From Pseudomonas tritici (GTDB lineage Bacteria; Pseudomonadota; Gammaproteobacteria; Pseudomonadales; Pseudomonadaceae), in the NCBI RefSeq assembly GCF_014268275.3, contig NZ_CP077084.1, positions 1 to 64,000 of the forward strand: a stretch of 64,000 nucleotides of DNA. Direction: 5' to 3'. The first letter of the stretch is position 1; the number at the start of each line of letters is the position of its first letter. Below, one piece after another: positions 10,097 through 18,611 of this stretch. The notes under the pieces are model-generated. The model ran no database searches. It was not told where the DNA came from and saw nothing but the letters and a program-made list of their open reading frames with translations. The translations under genes were made by a program, and so were the position numbers.

Positions 10097-11389
10097 ATGA
10101 CCGCCAGCGCCCGGCACACCGCCTCTTACTACGCCGCCAGCAGCGTGCCGCAACCGGATTACCCCGTGTTGGCAGGCGAAGTCACTGCCGATGTGTGCGT
10201 GGTCGGCGGCGGTTTTTCCGGGCTGAACACGGCGCTGGAGCTGGCCGAGCGCGGGTTCAGCGTAGTGCTGTTGGAGGCGCGCAAGATCGCCTGGGGCGCC
10301 AGCGGACGTAACGGTGGCCAGTTGATTCGTGGCGTCGGCCATGGCCTGGACCAGTTCGCCAATGTGATCGGCACCGATGGTGTGCGCCAAATGAAGCTGA
10401 TGGGCCTGGAAGCCGTGGAGATCGTGCGTGAGCGCGTCGAACGTTTTCAGATCCCCTGCGACCTGACCTGGGGTTACTGCGACCTCGCCAACAAACCCCG
10501 AGACCTCAAAGGCCTGGCGGACGACGCCGAAGAACTGCGCAGCCTCGGTTATCGCCATGAGGTGCGCCTGCTGCAAGCAGACCAGATGAGCAGCGTGATC
10601 GGCTCCGAGCGCTACGTGGGCGGCATGATCGACATGGGCTCGGGCCACTTGCATCCGCTCAACCTGGCCCTCGGCGAAGCCGCCGCCGCGCAGCAATTGG
10701 GCGTGAAGCTGTTCGAGCAGTCCCAGGTCACGCGCATCGACTACGGCCCCGAGGTCAACGTACACACCGCCCAGGGCAACGTGCGCGCCAAGACCTTGGT
10801 GCTGGCGTGCAACGCCTACCTCAATGGCCTCAACCCGCACCTGAGCGGCAAGGTGTTGCCCGCCGGCAGTTACATCATCGCCACCGAGCCGTTAAGCGAA
10901 GCTCAGGCCAGCAAACTGCTGCCTCGGAATATGGCGGTGTGTGACCAGCGGGTAACGGTGGATTACTTCCGACTGTCCGCCGACCGCCGCCTGTTGTTCG
11001 GCGGTGCCTGCCACTATTCCGGCCGTGATCCCCAGGACATCGGCGCCTATATGCGCCCGAAAATGTTGCAGGTATTCCCGCAGTTGGCCGATGTAAAAAT
11101 CGACTATCAATGGGGCGGCATGATCGGCATCGGCGCCAACCGCCTGCCCCAGATTGGCCGGCTCGCGGAGCAGCCCAACGTGTATTACGCCCAGGCCTAC
11201 GCCGGCCATGGGCTCAACGCCACGCACCTGGCGGGCAAGCTGCTCGCTGAAGCCATCAGCGGCCAGCAACAGGGCCGCTTCGACCTGTTCGCCCAGGTGC
11301 CGCACATGACGTTCCCTGGCGGCAAGCACCTGCGCTCGCCACTGTTGGCGCTGGGGATGCTCTGGCACCGCTTCAAAGAGCTGGTGTGA
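10097..11389 (+). CDS. pauB: FAD-dependent oxidoreductase, PuuB/PauB type
   Basis: The 430-residue protein belongs to the DAO/GlpO family and resembles gamma-glutamylputrescine oxidase (PuuB/PauB), which oxidises gamma-glutamylated polyamines to the aldehyde. The FAD-binding motif VCVVGGGFSGLNTALELAE is near residues 32-50. The C-terminal segment YYAQAYAGHGLNATHLAGKL is typical of the family. The ATG at 10097 follows a CAGGGA ribosome site; the open frame extends far upstream into ykgJ antisense and is not used. Its P. aeruginosa counterpart, as I recall, is PA5309 (pauB4). Its aldehyde product would be a substrate for KauB encoded at 16287-17780. Confidence 0.85.
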   Translation: MTASARHTASYYAASSVPQPDYPVLAGEVTADVCVVGGGFSGLNTALELAERGFSVVLLEARKIAWGASGRNGGQLIRGVGHGLDQFANVIGTDGVRQMKLMGLEAVEIVRERVERFQIPCDLTWGYCDLANKPRDLKGLADDAEELRSLGYRHEVRLLQADQMSSVIGSERYVGGMIDMGSGHLHPLNLALGEAAAAQQLGVKLFEQSQVTRIDYGPEVNVHTAQGNVRAKTLVLACNAYLNGLNPHLSGKVLPAGSYIIATEPLSEAQASKLLPRNMAVCDQRVTVDYFRLSADRRLLFGGACHYSGRDPQDIGAYMRPKMLQVFPQLADVKIDYQWGGMIGIGANRLPQIGRLAEQPNVYYAQAYAGHGLNATHLAGKLLAEAISGQQQGRFDLFAQVPHMTFPGGKHLRSPLLALGMLWHRFKELV

Positions 11390-11390
11390 A

Positions 11391-11615
11391 TCAGCTGCGC
11401 CAGAAAGGTTTCAACCCTTCCTGGCGCGTCTGTTCAGCGCTCAGCCCGACGTCGCGCAATTGCTCACGGGTCAAGTGCAGCAAAGCCTTGCGCGTTTGAC
11501 GGCGGTGCCAGAACAGGTTCCAGCGGCTGACGTTGCGCGGCGCCGTCGCCCGCTCCTGCCCAGCCTCCAGTTCCTGGCTGTGTAACGCCAGCCGCACATC
11601 GCTCATACCGTTCAT
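11391..11615 (-). CDS. Small DUF1127 protein
   Basis: The 74-residue product ends with a DUF1127 (YjiS-like) segment: a short arginine-rich helix pair WHRRQTRKALLHLTREQLRDVGLS at about residues 35-58. Such small basic proteins are common in proteobacteria; some are linked to RNA turnover or stress, but no function is assigned here. The start at 11615 is chosen for the GAGGGG ribosome site 7 bases upstream; ATGs at 11630 and 11606 are alternatives. It runs divergently from the MocR gene, sharing a 167-bp region with four ATACAG-type boxes, so it may be a target of that regulator. Its stop is convergent and 1 base from pauB. Confidence 0.8.
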   Translation of the reverse strand: MNGMSDVRLALHSQELEAGQERATAPRNVSRWNLFWHRRQTRKALLHLTREQLRDVGLSAEQTRQEGLKPFWRS

Positions 11616-11677
11616 TTTGCTGCCCCTCATTTGCGTTGTCGCCTTGAGTGACAAGCATGAGTGCGCAGCACAAACCA

Positions 11678-11760
11678 ATACAGATTCAACCTGCTTATAT
11701 TAAATCCATACAGACACTGCCTATTGGCGCCTGAATCCTGTATTTTCGCCCAATCTGTAC
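11678..11760. promoter_or_regulatory. Four ATACAG-type boxes between the DUF1127 and MocR genes
   Basis: Direct copies of ATACAGA lie at 11678-11684 and 11708-11714, exactly 30 bp apart. Inverted copies lie at 11738-11743 (CTGTAT) and 11755-11760 (CTGTAC). MocR-family regulators bind direct or inverted repeats near their own promoters, so these are candidate operators for the gene starting at 11783. The link is inference. Confidence 0.5.
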
Positions 11761-11782
11761 TGGTCCCCGGGGAGCGACCACC

Positions 11783-13207
11783 ATGACCCTTTATGTGAAC
11801 CTCGCCGAATTATTGGGCACGCGCATCGAACAAGGCTTCTATCGCCCCGGTGATCGCTTGCCGTCTGTGCGGGCCTTGAGTGTGGAACATGGGGTCAGCC
11901 TGAGCACCGTGCAGCAGGCCTATCGATTGCTGGAAGATAACGGCCTCGCTATGCCCAAGCCGAAATCCGGCTATTTCGTACCGGTCGGCCGCGAGCTGCC
12001 AGCCCTGCCCGAAATTGGTCGACCGGCCCAACGACCGGTAGAGATATCCCAGTGGGACCAAGTGCTGGAGCTGATTCGCGCGGTGCCGCGCAAAGATGTC
12101 ATACAGATGGGGCGCGGCATGCCAGATGTGCTGTCCCCCACCCTGAAACCTTTGCTGCGCAGCCTCGCCCGCGTGAGCCGCCGCCAGGACCTGCCCGGCC
12201 TGTATTACGACAACATCCTCGGCTGTATGGAGCTGCGCGAGCAAATTGCGCGACTGTCATTGGATTCCGGCTGCCAGTTGACCGCCGAGGACATCGTGAT
12301 CACCACCGGTTGCCATGAGGCGCTGTCCGCCAGCATCCATGCCATTTGCGAGCCTGGCGACATCGTCGCAGTGGATTCGCCGAGCTTTCACGGCGCCATG
12401 CAGACCCTCAAGGGCCTGGGCATGAAAGCCTTGGAAATCCCTACTGACCCGATCACCGGCATCAGCCTCGAAGCGCTGGAACTGGCGCTGGAACAGTGGC
12501 CGATCAAGGTCATCCAGCTGACCCCCAACTGCAACAACCCCCTGGGCTACATCATGCCGGAGGCGCGCAAGCGGGCACTACTCACCCTGGCCCAGCGCTT
12601 TGACGTGGCAATCATTGAGGACGATGTGTACGGCGAATTGGCCTATAGCTACCCGCGCCCGCGCACCATCAAGTCCTTCGACGAAGACGGCCGTGTACTG
12701 CTGTGCAGCTCGTTCTCGAAAACCCTGGCGCCCGGTTTGCGCATTGGTTGGGTGGCTCCCGGTCGATACTTGGAGCGCGTGCTGCACATGAAATACATCA
12801 GCACGGGTTCCACGGCGACACAACCGCAGATCGCCATTGCCGAATTCCTGAAAAACGGGCACTTCGAGCCGCATTTGCGGCGGATGCGCACCCAATACCA
12901 GCGTAATCGCGACTTGATACTCGATTGGGTCAGCCGCTATTTTCCGACAGGCACCCGCGCCAGCCGGCCCCAGGGCAGCTTCATGCTATGGGTCGAGCTG
13001 CCGGAGGGCTTTGATACCTTGAAGCTCAACCGCGTGCTGATGGAGCAAGGCGTCCAGATTGCCGTAGGCAGCATTTTTTCTGCATCGGGCAAGTACCGGA
13101 ACTGCCTACGCATGAACTACGCTGCCAAGCCTACGCCGCAGATTGAAGAAGCTGTGCGCAAGGTGGGGGCTGCCGCGAGCAAAATGCTGGCCGAGGCAGC
13201 CGACTGA
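11783..13207 (+). CDS. MocR-family PLP-dependent regulator
   Basis: The 474-residue protein fuses a GntR-type winged helix (about residues 1-75, with PGDRLPSVRALSVEHGVSLSTVQQA) to a fold-type I aminotransferase domain (about 100-465). The PLP-lysine motif is SSFSKTLAPGLRIGW near residue 315, and the substrate-arginine region NCLRMNYAA is near 440. MocR proteins use PLP chemistry to sense an amino acid or vitamin B6 and switch a neighbouring gene. The closest named relatives I can suggest are YdcR/PdxR-like; the ligand is unknown. Regularly spaced boxes lie just upstream. Good Shine-Dalgarno GGGGAG precedes the ATG. Confidence 0.88.
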   Translation: MTLYVNLAELLGTRIEQGFYRPGDRLPSVRALSVEHGVSLSTVQQAYRLLEDNGLAMPKPKSGYFVPVGRELPALPEIGRPAQRPVEISQWDQVLELIRAVPRKDVIQMGRGMPDVLSPTLKPLLRSLARVSRRQDLPGLYYDNILGCMELREQIARLSLDSGCQLTAEDIVITTGCHEALSASIHAICEPGDIVAVDSPSFHGAMQTLKGLGMKALEIPTDPITGISLEALELALEQWPIKVIQLTPNCNNPLGYIMPEARKRALLTLAQRFDVAIIEDDVYGELAYSYPRPRTIKSFDEDGRVLLCSSFSKTLAPGLRIGWVAPGRYLERVLHMKYISTGSTATQPQIAIAEFLKNGHFEPHLRRMRTQYQRNRDLILDWVSRYFPTGTRASRPQGSFMLWVELPEGFDTLKLNRVLMEQGVQIAVGSIFSASGKYRNCLRMNYAAKPTPQIEEAVRKVGAAASKMLAEAAD

Positions 13208-13269
13208 CCTTTCGCAGAAAATCGCCGTCATATGCCGACAACCGCCCTGATCTGGAAGCAACTCCCTTG

Positions 13270-14838
13270 ATGATGCAACGGCTATTACCGTTTTTCCTGT
13301 TGGGAGCCCTGGCTCTGGGCGGCTGCGCCACGGCGCCTGCACCGCGTATCCCGAGCGATGCCCTGCCCGCGGCGCAGTCGTCGTTCGGCCGCTCTATCCA
13401 GGCCCAGGCCGCGCCGTATCAAGGGCGCTCGGGTTTTCGCCTGCTGCCCAACAGCAGCGAGGCCTTCATGGCCCGCGCCGAACTGATCCGCAACGCCCAG
13501 ACCAGCCTGGACCTGCAGTACTACATCGTGCACGACGGCATCAGCACGCGCATGCTGGTGGACGAACTGCTCAAGGCCGCCGACCGTGGCGTGCGCGTGC
13601 GCATCCTGCTGGACGACACCACCAGCGACGGCCTCGACCAGATCATCGCCACGCTCGCCGCCCACCCCAAAATCGAAATCCGCCTGTTCAACCCCCTGCA
13701 CCTGGGGCGCAGCACCGGCGTGACGCGCGCCATGGGCCGCTTGTTCAACCTGTCACTGCAGCATCGGCGCATGCACAACAAGCTATGGCTGGCGGACAAC
13801 AGCGTGGCCATCGTCGGCGGACGCAACCTGGGGGATGAGTATTTCGATGCAGAGCCCAACCTGAACTTCACCGATATCGACATGCTCAGCGTGGGCCCGG
13901 TAGCCGAGCAGCTTGGACACAGTTTCGACCAGTACTGGAACAGCGCCCTGAGCAAGCCCATCGACAACTTCGTTTCCAATACACCTTCCAAAGGCGACCT
14001 CGCCGACGCGCGCGCGTACCTGGAAGCATCGCTGGCCGAATCGCGCCAGCAGAACCATGCACTCTACAACCGCTTGCGCACCTACCAGACCCAACCGCGC
14101 ATGGACATCTGGCGCCGCGAACTGATCTGGGCCTGGAACCAGGCGCTGTGGGACGCACCAAGCAAGGTGCTGTCCAAAGCCGACCCAGACCCTCGGTTGC
14201 TGCTCACCACTCAACTGGCACCGGAACTGGAAGGGGTCAGCCATGAGCTGATGATGATCTCGGCGTATTTCGTGCCGGGGCAACCGGGGCTGGTGTACCT
14301 GACCGGGCGCGCCGATGCGGGGGTGTCGGTCAGCCTGCTGACCAACTCCCTGGAAGCCACTGACGTGCCGGCTGTACACGGCGGTTATGCGCCCTATCGC
14401 AAGGCGCTGCTGGAACACGGCGTGAAGCTCTACGAACTGCGCCGTCAACCCGGTGACCCCAGCGCAGGCAGCGGGCCGCATCTGTTCCGGCGCGGCACCT
14501 TCCGCGGCTCGGACTCCAGCCTGCACAGCAAGGCGATGATCTTTGACCGGCAGAAATCGTTTATCGGCTCGTTCAACTTCGACCCACGCTCAGTGCTGTG
14601 GAATACCGAAGTCGGCGTGCTGGTCGACAGCCCCGAGCTGGCGGAGCACGTGCGCAACCTAGCGCTGCAAGGCATGGCACCGGCCTTGAGCTATGAGGCG
14701 AAATTGCAGGATGGCCAAATAGTGTGGGTGACCGAGGATAACGGCCAACTGCACACCCTGACCCGCGAGCCGGGCAGTTGGTGGCGACGGTTCAATGCGT
14801 GGTTTGCAACGTCAGTTGGCTTGGAACGCATGCTCTAG
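13270..14838 (+). CDS. Phospholipase D-like lipoprotein (cardiolipin synthase ClsC-like)
   Basis: The protein of about 522 residues has two HKD motifs: HNKLWLADN near residue 168 and HSKAMIFDR near 418, the catalytic pair of the PLD superfamily. The N-terminus is a lipoprotein signal (LALGGCATAP, Cys near residue 18-19), placing the enzyme in the envelope. Length and layout resemble the ClsC/YmdC group, which makes cardiolipin from phosphatidylglycerol and phosphatidylethanolamine; a broader phosphodiesterase role is possible. The ATG at 13270 is chosen; a second ATG follows directly and a TTG precedes. It lies 62 bp after the MocR gene on the same strand. A REPIN follows. Confidence 0.84.
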   Translation: MMQRLLPFFLLGALALGGCATAPAPRIPSDALPAAQSSFGRSIQAQAAPYQGRSGFRLLPNSSEAFMARAELIRNAQTSLDLQYYIVHDGISTRMLVDELLKAADRGVRVRILLDDTTSDGLDQIIATLAAHPKIEIRLFNPLHLGRSTGVTRAMGRLFNLSLQHRRMHNKLWLADNSVAIVGGRNLGDEYFDAEPNLNFTDIDMLSVGPVAEQLGHSFDQYWNSALSKPIDNFVSNTPSKGDLADARAYLEASLAESRQQNHALYNRLRTYQTQPRMDIWRRELIWAWNQALWDAPSKVLSKADPDPRLLLTTQLAPELEGVSHELMMISAYFVPGQPGLVYLTGRADAGVSVSLLTNSLEATDVPAVHGGYAPYRKALLEHGVKLYELRRQPGDPSAGSGPHLFRRGTFRGSDSSLHSKAMIFDRQKSFIGSFNFDPRSVLWNTEVGVLVDSPELAEHVRNLALQGMAPALSYEAKLQDGQIVWVTEDNGQLHTLTREPGSWWRRFNAWFATSVGLERML

Positions 14839-14855
14839 AGCCAGAGGAGATCAAC

Positions 14856-14944
14856 TGTGGGAGCTGGCTTGCCTGCGATGGCGGAGTGCCAGGCAACGGA
14901 TAAACTGCTGACCCACCGCTATCGCAGGCAAGCCAGCCCCCACA
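14856..14944. repeat. REPIN between PLD and MFS genes
   Basis: TGTGGGAGCTGGCTTGCC at 14856 is paired with the inverted copy ending at 14944, separated by a poorly matched inner segment. The right arm reads GCCAGCCCCCACA, one base off the usual GCCAGCTCCCACA. It sits between convergent genes. Confidence 0.9.
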
Positions 14945-14963
14945 TATTGATCGCATTTCAGGG

Positions 14964-16106
14964 TCAGGCCGGTTGCGCCACGCCGAACGCGCCTTGGCGC
15001 AGCAACAGCACCACCAATCCCAACGCACCGGCTGCCATTAGCAGCGGCAGTGCATGCCCGCTGATCCACTGGCTGCCCGCCCCTGCCACCAAAGGGCCGA
15101 TCAGGCAACCGATGCCCCACAGTTGCGCCACGTGGGCATTGGCGCGCACCAGGGCATCGTCGCGATAACGCTCGCCGATCAGGATCAGCGACAGGGTAAA
15201 CAAGCCTCCAGCACTCGCGCCGAACAACACCCAGATCGGCCAGATCAACGACGTATGCATCAACAACGGAATCGCCAGGCTCGACGCAAGCAACAGCACC
15301 GCACAACTCAGGAACAGCGTGCGCCGAGGCAGGTAGTCGGCCAGTGCACCAATGGGCAACTGCAGCAACGCATCGCCGACCACCACCGTACTGACCATGG
15401 CCAAGGCGATTTCGGCGGTAAAGCCTTGTTGCAGGCAGTAAATCGGCAACAACGTCAGAATCATCGCCTCGAACGCAGCGAATAACGCCACCGCCCACGC
15501 AATCGCCGGCAGGCTCAGACAGAAACGCCACAAGTCAGCGAAGGTCACGCTGAAGGACTCGGCAGTCGGTGCGCCGGAGCGTCCCAGCAACAGCAACGGC
15601 GCCACCACCAACAGACCGACGCCGACCCAGAAACCGTAGTCATGGTCGGTGCCGATCAAGCCCAGCAACAATGGGCCAGACAGTTGGCTCAGGGCATACG
15701 TGCAGCCATACAGTGCCACCAGACGGCCGCGCCATTGCTCCACCACCAACTGGTTGATCCAGCTTTCGCCCAGGATAAATACGATGGTCAGGATCACCCC
15801 GATCATCAGGCGTAGCACCAGCCACACCGGGTAGCTGGGCAGGATCGCCAACAAGCCGATGGACACCGCGCCCGCCCACAAACACAGGCGCATGAGGTTG
15901 GCGGTTCCGAGCCAGGAGGCCATGCGACTGGACACCTTCGCGCCGAGCAGCACACCGAAGGCCGGCATCGCCGCCATCACGCCGATGGCAAAACTGCCAT
16001 AACCCCAGCTTTCCAGGCGCAGGGACACCAGCGGCATACTGACGCCCAGCGCCAGGCCGACACTGAGCACCGAGGCCAAGACGGCGAAATAGGTCGCCCA
16101 ACGCAT
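14964..16106 (-). CDS. MFS transporter
   Basis: The 380-residue integral membrane protein has about twelve hydrophobic segments and belongs to the major facilitator superfamily (UMF/YcaD-like group). The loop after helix 2 reads LGAKVSSRMASWLG, in the place of the family's GxxxDRxGRR-like motif A. A segment WINQLVVEQWRGRLVALYG between helices 4 and 5 is typical of YcaD-like exporters. The start at 16106 has an ACAGGAG ribosome site; the longer frame to 16139 lacks one. Substrate is unknown. Flanking REPINs isolate it from the PLD and kauB genes. Confidence 0.82.
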   Translation of the reverse strand: MRWATYFAVLASVLSVGLALGVSMPLVSLRLESWGYGSFAIGVMAAMPAFGVLLGAKVSSRMASWLGTANLMRLCLWAGAVSIGLLAILPSYPVWLVLRLMIGVILTIVFILGESWINQLVVEQWRGRLVALYGCTYALSQLSGPLLLGLIGTDHDYGFWVGVGLLVVAPLLLLGRSGAPTAESFSVTFADLWRFCLSLPAIAWAVALFAAFEAMILTLLPIYCLQQGFTAEIALAMVSTVVVGDALLQLPIGALADYLPRRTLFLSCAVLLLASSLAIPLLMHTSLIWPIWVLFGASAGGLFTLSLILIGERYRDDALVRANAHVAQLWGIGCLIGPLVAGAGSQWISGHALPLLMAAGALGLVVLLLRQGAFGVAQPA

Positions 16107-16148
16107 GTCCACGCTCCTGTGGATAATTCTTAAGGTCATACAAAACAG

Positions 16149-16270
16149 TGTGGGAGCTGAGTTTGTGTAGAAGCTGGCTTGCCTGCGATCGCATCACCTC
16201 GGTATGACTGACATACCGAGGTGTCTGCATCGCAGGCAAGCCAGCTCCCACACAAGCCCGCTCCCACATT
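16149..16270. repeat. Nested/extended REPIN
   Basis: Both arms carry a second partial REP outside the normal one. The left arm reads TGTGGGAGCTGAGTTTG then GTAGAAGCTGGCTTGCC; the right arm, read on the other strand, has TGTGGGAGCGGGCTTG then TGTGGGAGCTGGCTTGCC. The inner palindrome CACCTCGGTAT...ATACCGAGGTG matches the subfamily also seen at 37605. It lies between the MFS gene start and the kauB 3' end. Confidence 0.88.
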
Positions 16271-16286
16271 TGGACTGCGGTGTTGC

Positions 16287-17780
16287 TTAGAGCTTGATCC
16301 AGGTCGACTTCAGCTCGGTGTACTTGTCGAACGCATGCAGCGATTTGTCGCGACCATTGCCCGACTGCTTGAAGCCACCAAACGGCGCGGTCATGTCGCC
16401 GCCATCGTATTGGTTGACCCACACGCTACCGGCACGCAGGGCTTTGGCGGTCAGGTGCGCCTTGGAGATGTCTGCCGTCCACACCGCGGCAGCCAGGCCG
16501 TAGACGGTATCGTTGGCGATCTTGATCGCTTCTTCTGCGCTGTCGAAGGTGATCACCGACAGCACTGGGCCAAAGATCTCTTCCTGGGCGATCTTCATCG
16601 CGTTGGTCACGCCGTCGAAAATCGTCGGCTCGACGTACGTGCCGCCCGTCTCTTCCAGGGTGCGCTTGCCGCCAGCTACCAACTTGGCGCCATCGGCATG
16701 GCCGGCTTCGATGTACGAAAGCACGGTGTTCATTTGCTGGGTATCCACCAGCGCGCCCACGTTAGTGGCTGGGTCCAGCGGGTTGCCGGGCTTCCAGCCC
16801 TTGAGGGCTTCGATCACCAGCGGCAGGAAAGTGTCCTTGATCGAACGCTCCACCAGCAGACGCGAACCCGCGGTGCACACTTCGCCCTGGTTGAACGCAA
16901 TGGCGCCAGCGGCAGATTCGGCGGCCGCTTGCAGGTCCGGCGCATCGGCGAACACGATGTTCGGGCTCTTGCCGCCCGCTTCCAGCCACACGCGCTTCAT
17001 GTTCGATTCACCGGAGCGAATCAACAGTTGCTTGGCGATTTTGGTCGAACCGGTGAACACCAGGGTGTCGACGTCCATGTGCAGCGCCAGCGCATTGCCC
17101 ACGGTGTGGCCGTAACCCGGCAGCACGTTGAACACGCCTTTTGGAATACCGGCTTCAACGGCCAGGGCCGCGATACGGATGGCGGTCAGCGGGGACTTTT
17201 CGGACGGCTTGAGGATTACCGAGTTACCGGTGGACAGCGCCGGGCCGAGCTTCCAGCAGGCCATCATCAGCGGGAAGTTCCACGGCACGATAGCGCCCAC
17301 CACGCCGACAGGCTCGCGGGTCACCAGACCCAGTTGGTCGTGCGGGGTGGCGGCAACTTCGTCGTAGATCTTGTCGATGGCCTCGCCGCTCCAACTCAGG
17401 GCATTCGCCGCGCCGGGTACGTCGATGTTCAGGGAGTCGCTGATCGGCTTGCCCATGTCCAGGGTTTCAAGCAGCGCCAGCTCCTCGGCATTGGCCTTGA
17501 GCAACGAAGCGAAACGGATCATGGTGGCTTTGCGTTTGGCCGGTGCCAGGCGCGACCACACACCGGAATTGAACGTGGCGCGGGCGTTTTCCACGGCGCG
17601 CTGGGCATCGGCGACGTCGCAGCTGGCAACGGTGGTCAGCAGGCGGCCATCGACCGGGCTGATGCATTCGAAGGTGTCACCGGAAACGGCAGCGGTGTAC
17701 TCGCCATTGATGTAGGCGCGGCCTTCGATCTTCAGATCCTTGGCGCGTTGTTCCCAGTCGGCACGGGTCAGGGTGGTCAT
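16287..17780 (-). CDS. kauB: 4-guanidinobutyraldehyde/aminoaldehyde dehydrogenase KauB (PauC)
   Basis: The 497-residue NAD(P)-dependent aldehyde dehydrogenase has the catalytic glutamate in LEAGGKSPNIVF (about 267) and the catalytic cysteine in NQGEVCTAGSR (about 301). It is of the Puu/KauB group that oxidises gamma-glutamylaminobutyraldehyde, 4-guanidinobutyraldehyde and other polyamine- or arginine-derived aldehydes to acids. Placement near pauR and a PauB-type oxidase supports this over a generic betaine-aldehyde role. The start at 17780 is set by AGGAGG in a purine-rich leader (AATAAGAGGAGG) that partly resembles a Crc/Hfq site. The 230-bp upstream region holds a dyad at 17949-17968. Confidence 0.9.
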   Translation of the reverse strand: MTTLTRADWEQRAKDLKIEGRAYINGEYTAAVSGDTFECISPVDGRLLTTVASCDVADAQRAVENARATFNSGVWSRLAPAKRKATMIRFASLLKANAEELALLETLDMGKPISDSLNIDVPGAANALSWSGEAIDKIYDEVAATPHDQLGLVTREPVGVVGAIVPWNFPLMMACWKLGPALSTGNSVILKPSEKSPLTAIRIAALAVEAGIPKGVFNVLPGYGHTVGNALALHMDVDTLVFTGSTKIAKQLLIRSGESNMKRVWLEAGGKSPNIVFADAPDLQAAAESAAGAIAFNQGEVCTAGSRLLVERSIKDTFLPLVIEALKGWKPGNPLDPATNVGALVDTQQMNTVLSYIEAGHADGAKLVAGGKRTLEETGGTYVEPTIFDGVTNAMKIAQEEIFGPVLSVITFDSAEEAIKIANDTVYGLAAAVWTADISKAHLTAKALRAGSVWVNQYDGGDMTAPFGGFKQSGNGRDKSLHAFDKYTELKSTWIKL

Positions 17781-17948
17781 GCGAGTGTCCTCCTCTTATT
17801 GAACACGAGGGCCAGGCGATGTCCCCCGGCAGCCTCAAAGAATGCTTGCCCCGCCAGCCATCTGTTCGGCTCAAGGCAGCTGCCACCCTAAACCAGCGGC
17901 TGGGGGTGTTTCAATATATTTGACATAACGCCAGTAAACGCCCTTGCG

Positions 17949-17968
17949 ATGTTCATTTTAATAAACAT
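17949..17968. promoter_or_regulatory. Dyad in the kauB/cupin intergenic region
   Basis: A 20-bp near-palindrome (ATGTTCAT, 4-bp centre, ATAAACAT) lies in the 230-bp gap between kauB and the divergent cupin gene. It shares GTTCA-N8-AACA with the dyad upstream of pauR. Its minus strand contains AATGAACA, as in the PuuR recognition sequence reported for E. coli, quoted from memory. A perfect TTGACA lies at 17920-17925. PauR binding is inference. Confidence 0.45.
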
Positions 17969-18010
17969 AGACTTTGGGCTCTCCAACCGCAGGCCAGACG
18001 GGAACCGCAC

Positions 18011-18373
18011 ATGAGCATCCAGGACATCGTCGACTTCAGCCAAGCCAAGACCGCCGCCGAGCGCTACCGCCCTGCTGCCGAAAAAATCCTCAAGGGCGAT
18101 CCCGAGCAAACGGTCTACAACCACTACAACAGCCCGTGCGGCCAAATGAGCGCCGGGGTCTGGGAAGGTGAGGTCGGGCACTGGAAGGTCAACTACAGCG
18201 AGCATGAGTACTGCGAGATTGTGCAGGGCGTGTCCGTCCTGCGTGATGCCGACGGCAACGCCAAGACCTTGCGCGCCGGTGACCGCTTCGTGATCCCGGC
18301 CGGTTTCAGCGGCTCCTGGGAAGTGCTGGAGCCGTGCCGCAAGATCTACGTAGTGTTTGAACAGAAAGCCTGA
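18011..18373 (+). CDS. Cupin domain protein (DUF861 type)
   Basis: The 120-residue product is a single cupin barrel of the Cupin_3/DUF861 group. The motif segment EHEYCEIVQG (about residues 69-78) and the C-terminal GDRFVIPAGFSGSWEV are typical. No catalytic activity is assigned for these small cupins. It is divergent from kauB and may share its regulatory region; in other Pseudomonas, proteins of this kind often neighbour amine or amino acid catabolic genes, so a polyamine-linked role is possible but unproven. A bidirectional terminator follows the stop. Confidence 0.82.
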   Translation: MSIQDIVDFSQAKTAAERYRPAAEKILKGDPEQTVYNHYNSPCGQMSAGVWEGEVGHWKVNYSEHEYCEIVQGVSVLRDADGNAKTLRAGDRFVIPAGFSGSWEVLEPCRKIYVVFEQKA

Positions 18374-18389
18374 TCAGCAAATTGCAGGC

Positions 18390-18428
18390 AAAAAAAAGCC
18401 CGAATCGTGAGAGACGGGCTTTTTTTCA
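18390..18428. terminator. Bidirectional terminator between cupin and rpmG
   Basis: The stem AGCCCG/CGGGCT is flanked by A7 on the left and T8 on the right, so it works as an intrinsic terminator on both strands. It ends the cupin gene (plus strand) and rpmBG (minus strand). Confidence 0.92.
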
Positions 18429-18444
18429 CATTGAAGAAAACCAA

Positions 18445-18600
18445 TTACTTGATTTTGCCTTCTTTGTAGATCACGTGCTTGCGAACGCGCGGGTCGAACA
18501 TTTTCTTTTCGAGCTTGTCCGGGGTAGTACGCTTGTTCTTGTCGGTAGTGTAGAAGTGACCAGTACCGGCGCTAGAGATCATTCGAATCAATTCACGCAT
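18445..18600 (-). CDS. rpmG: 50S ribosomal protein L33
   Basis: The 51-residue basic protein ([14 protein letters not shown]...YKEGKIK) is full-length bacterial L33. It lacks the CxxC pairs, so it is the zinc-free form. It sits 11 bases after rpmB in the conserved rpmB-rpmG operon and ends at the shared terminator. The gene is too short for a 60-codon ORF cut-off. The ATG at 18600 follows AAGGAG. Confidence 0.97.
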   Translation of the reverse strand: MRELIRMISSAGTGHFYTTDKNKRTTPDKLEKKMFDPRVRKHVIYKEGKIK

Positions 18601-18611
18601 GATATAGCTCC

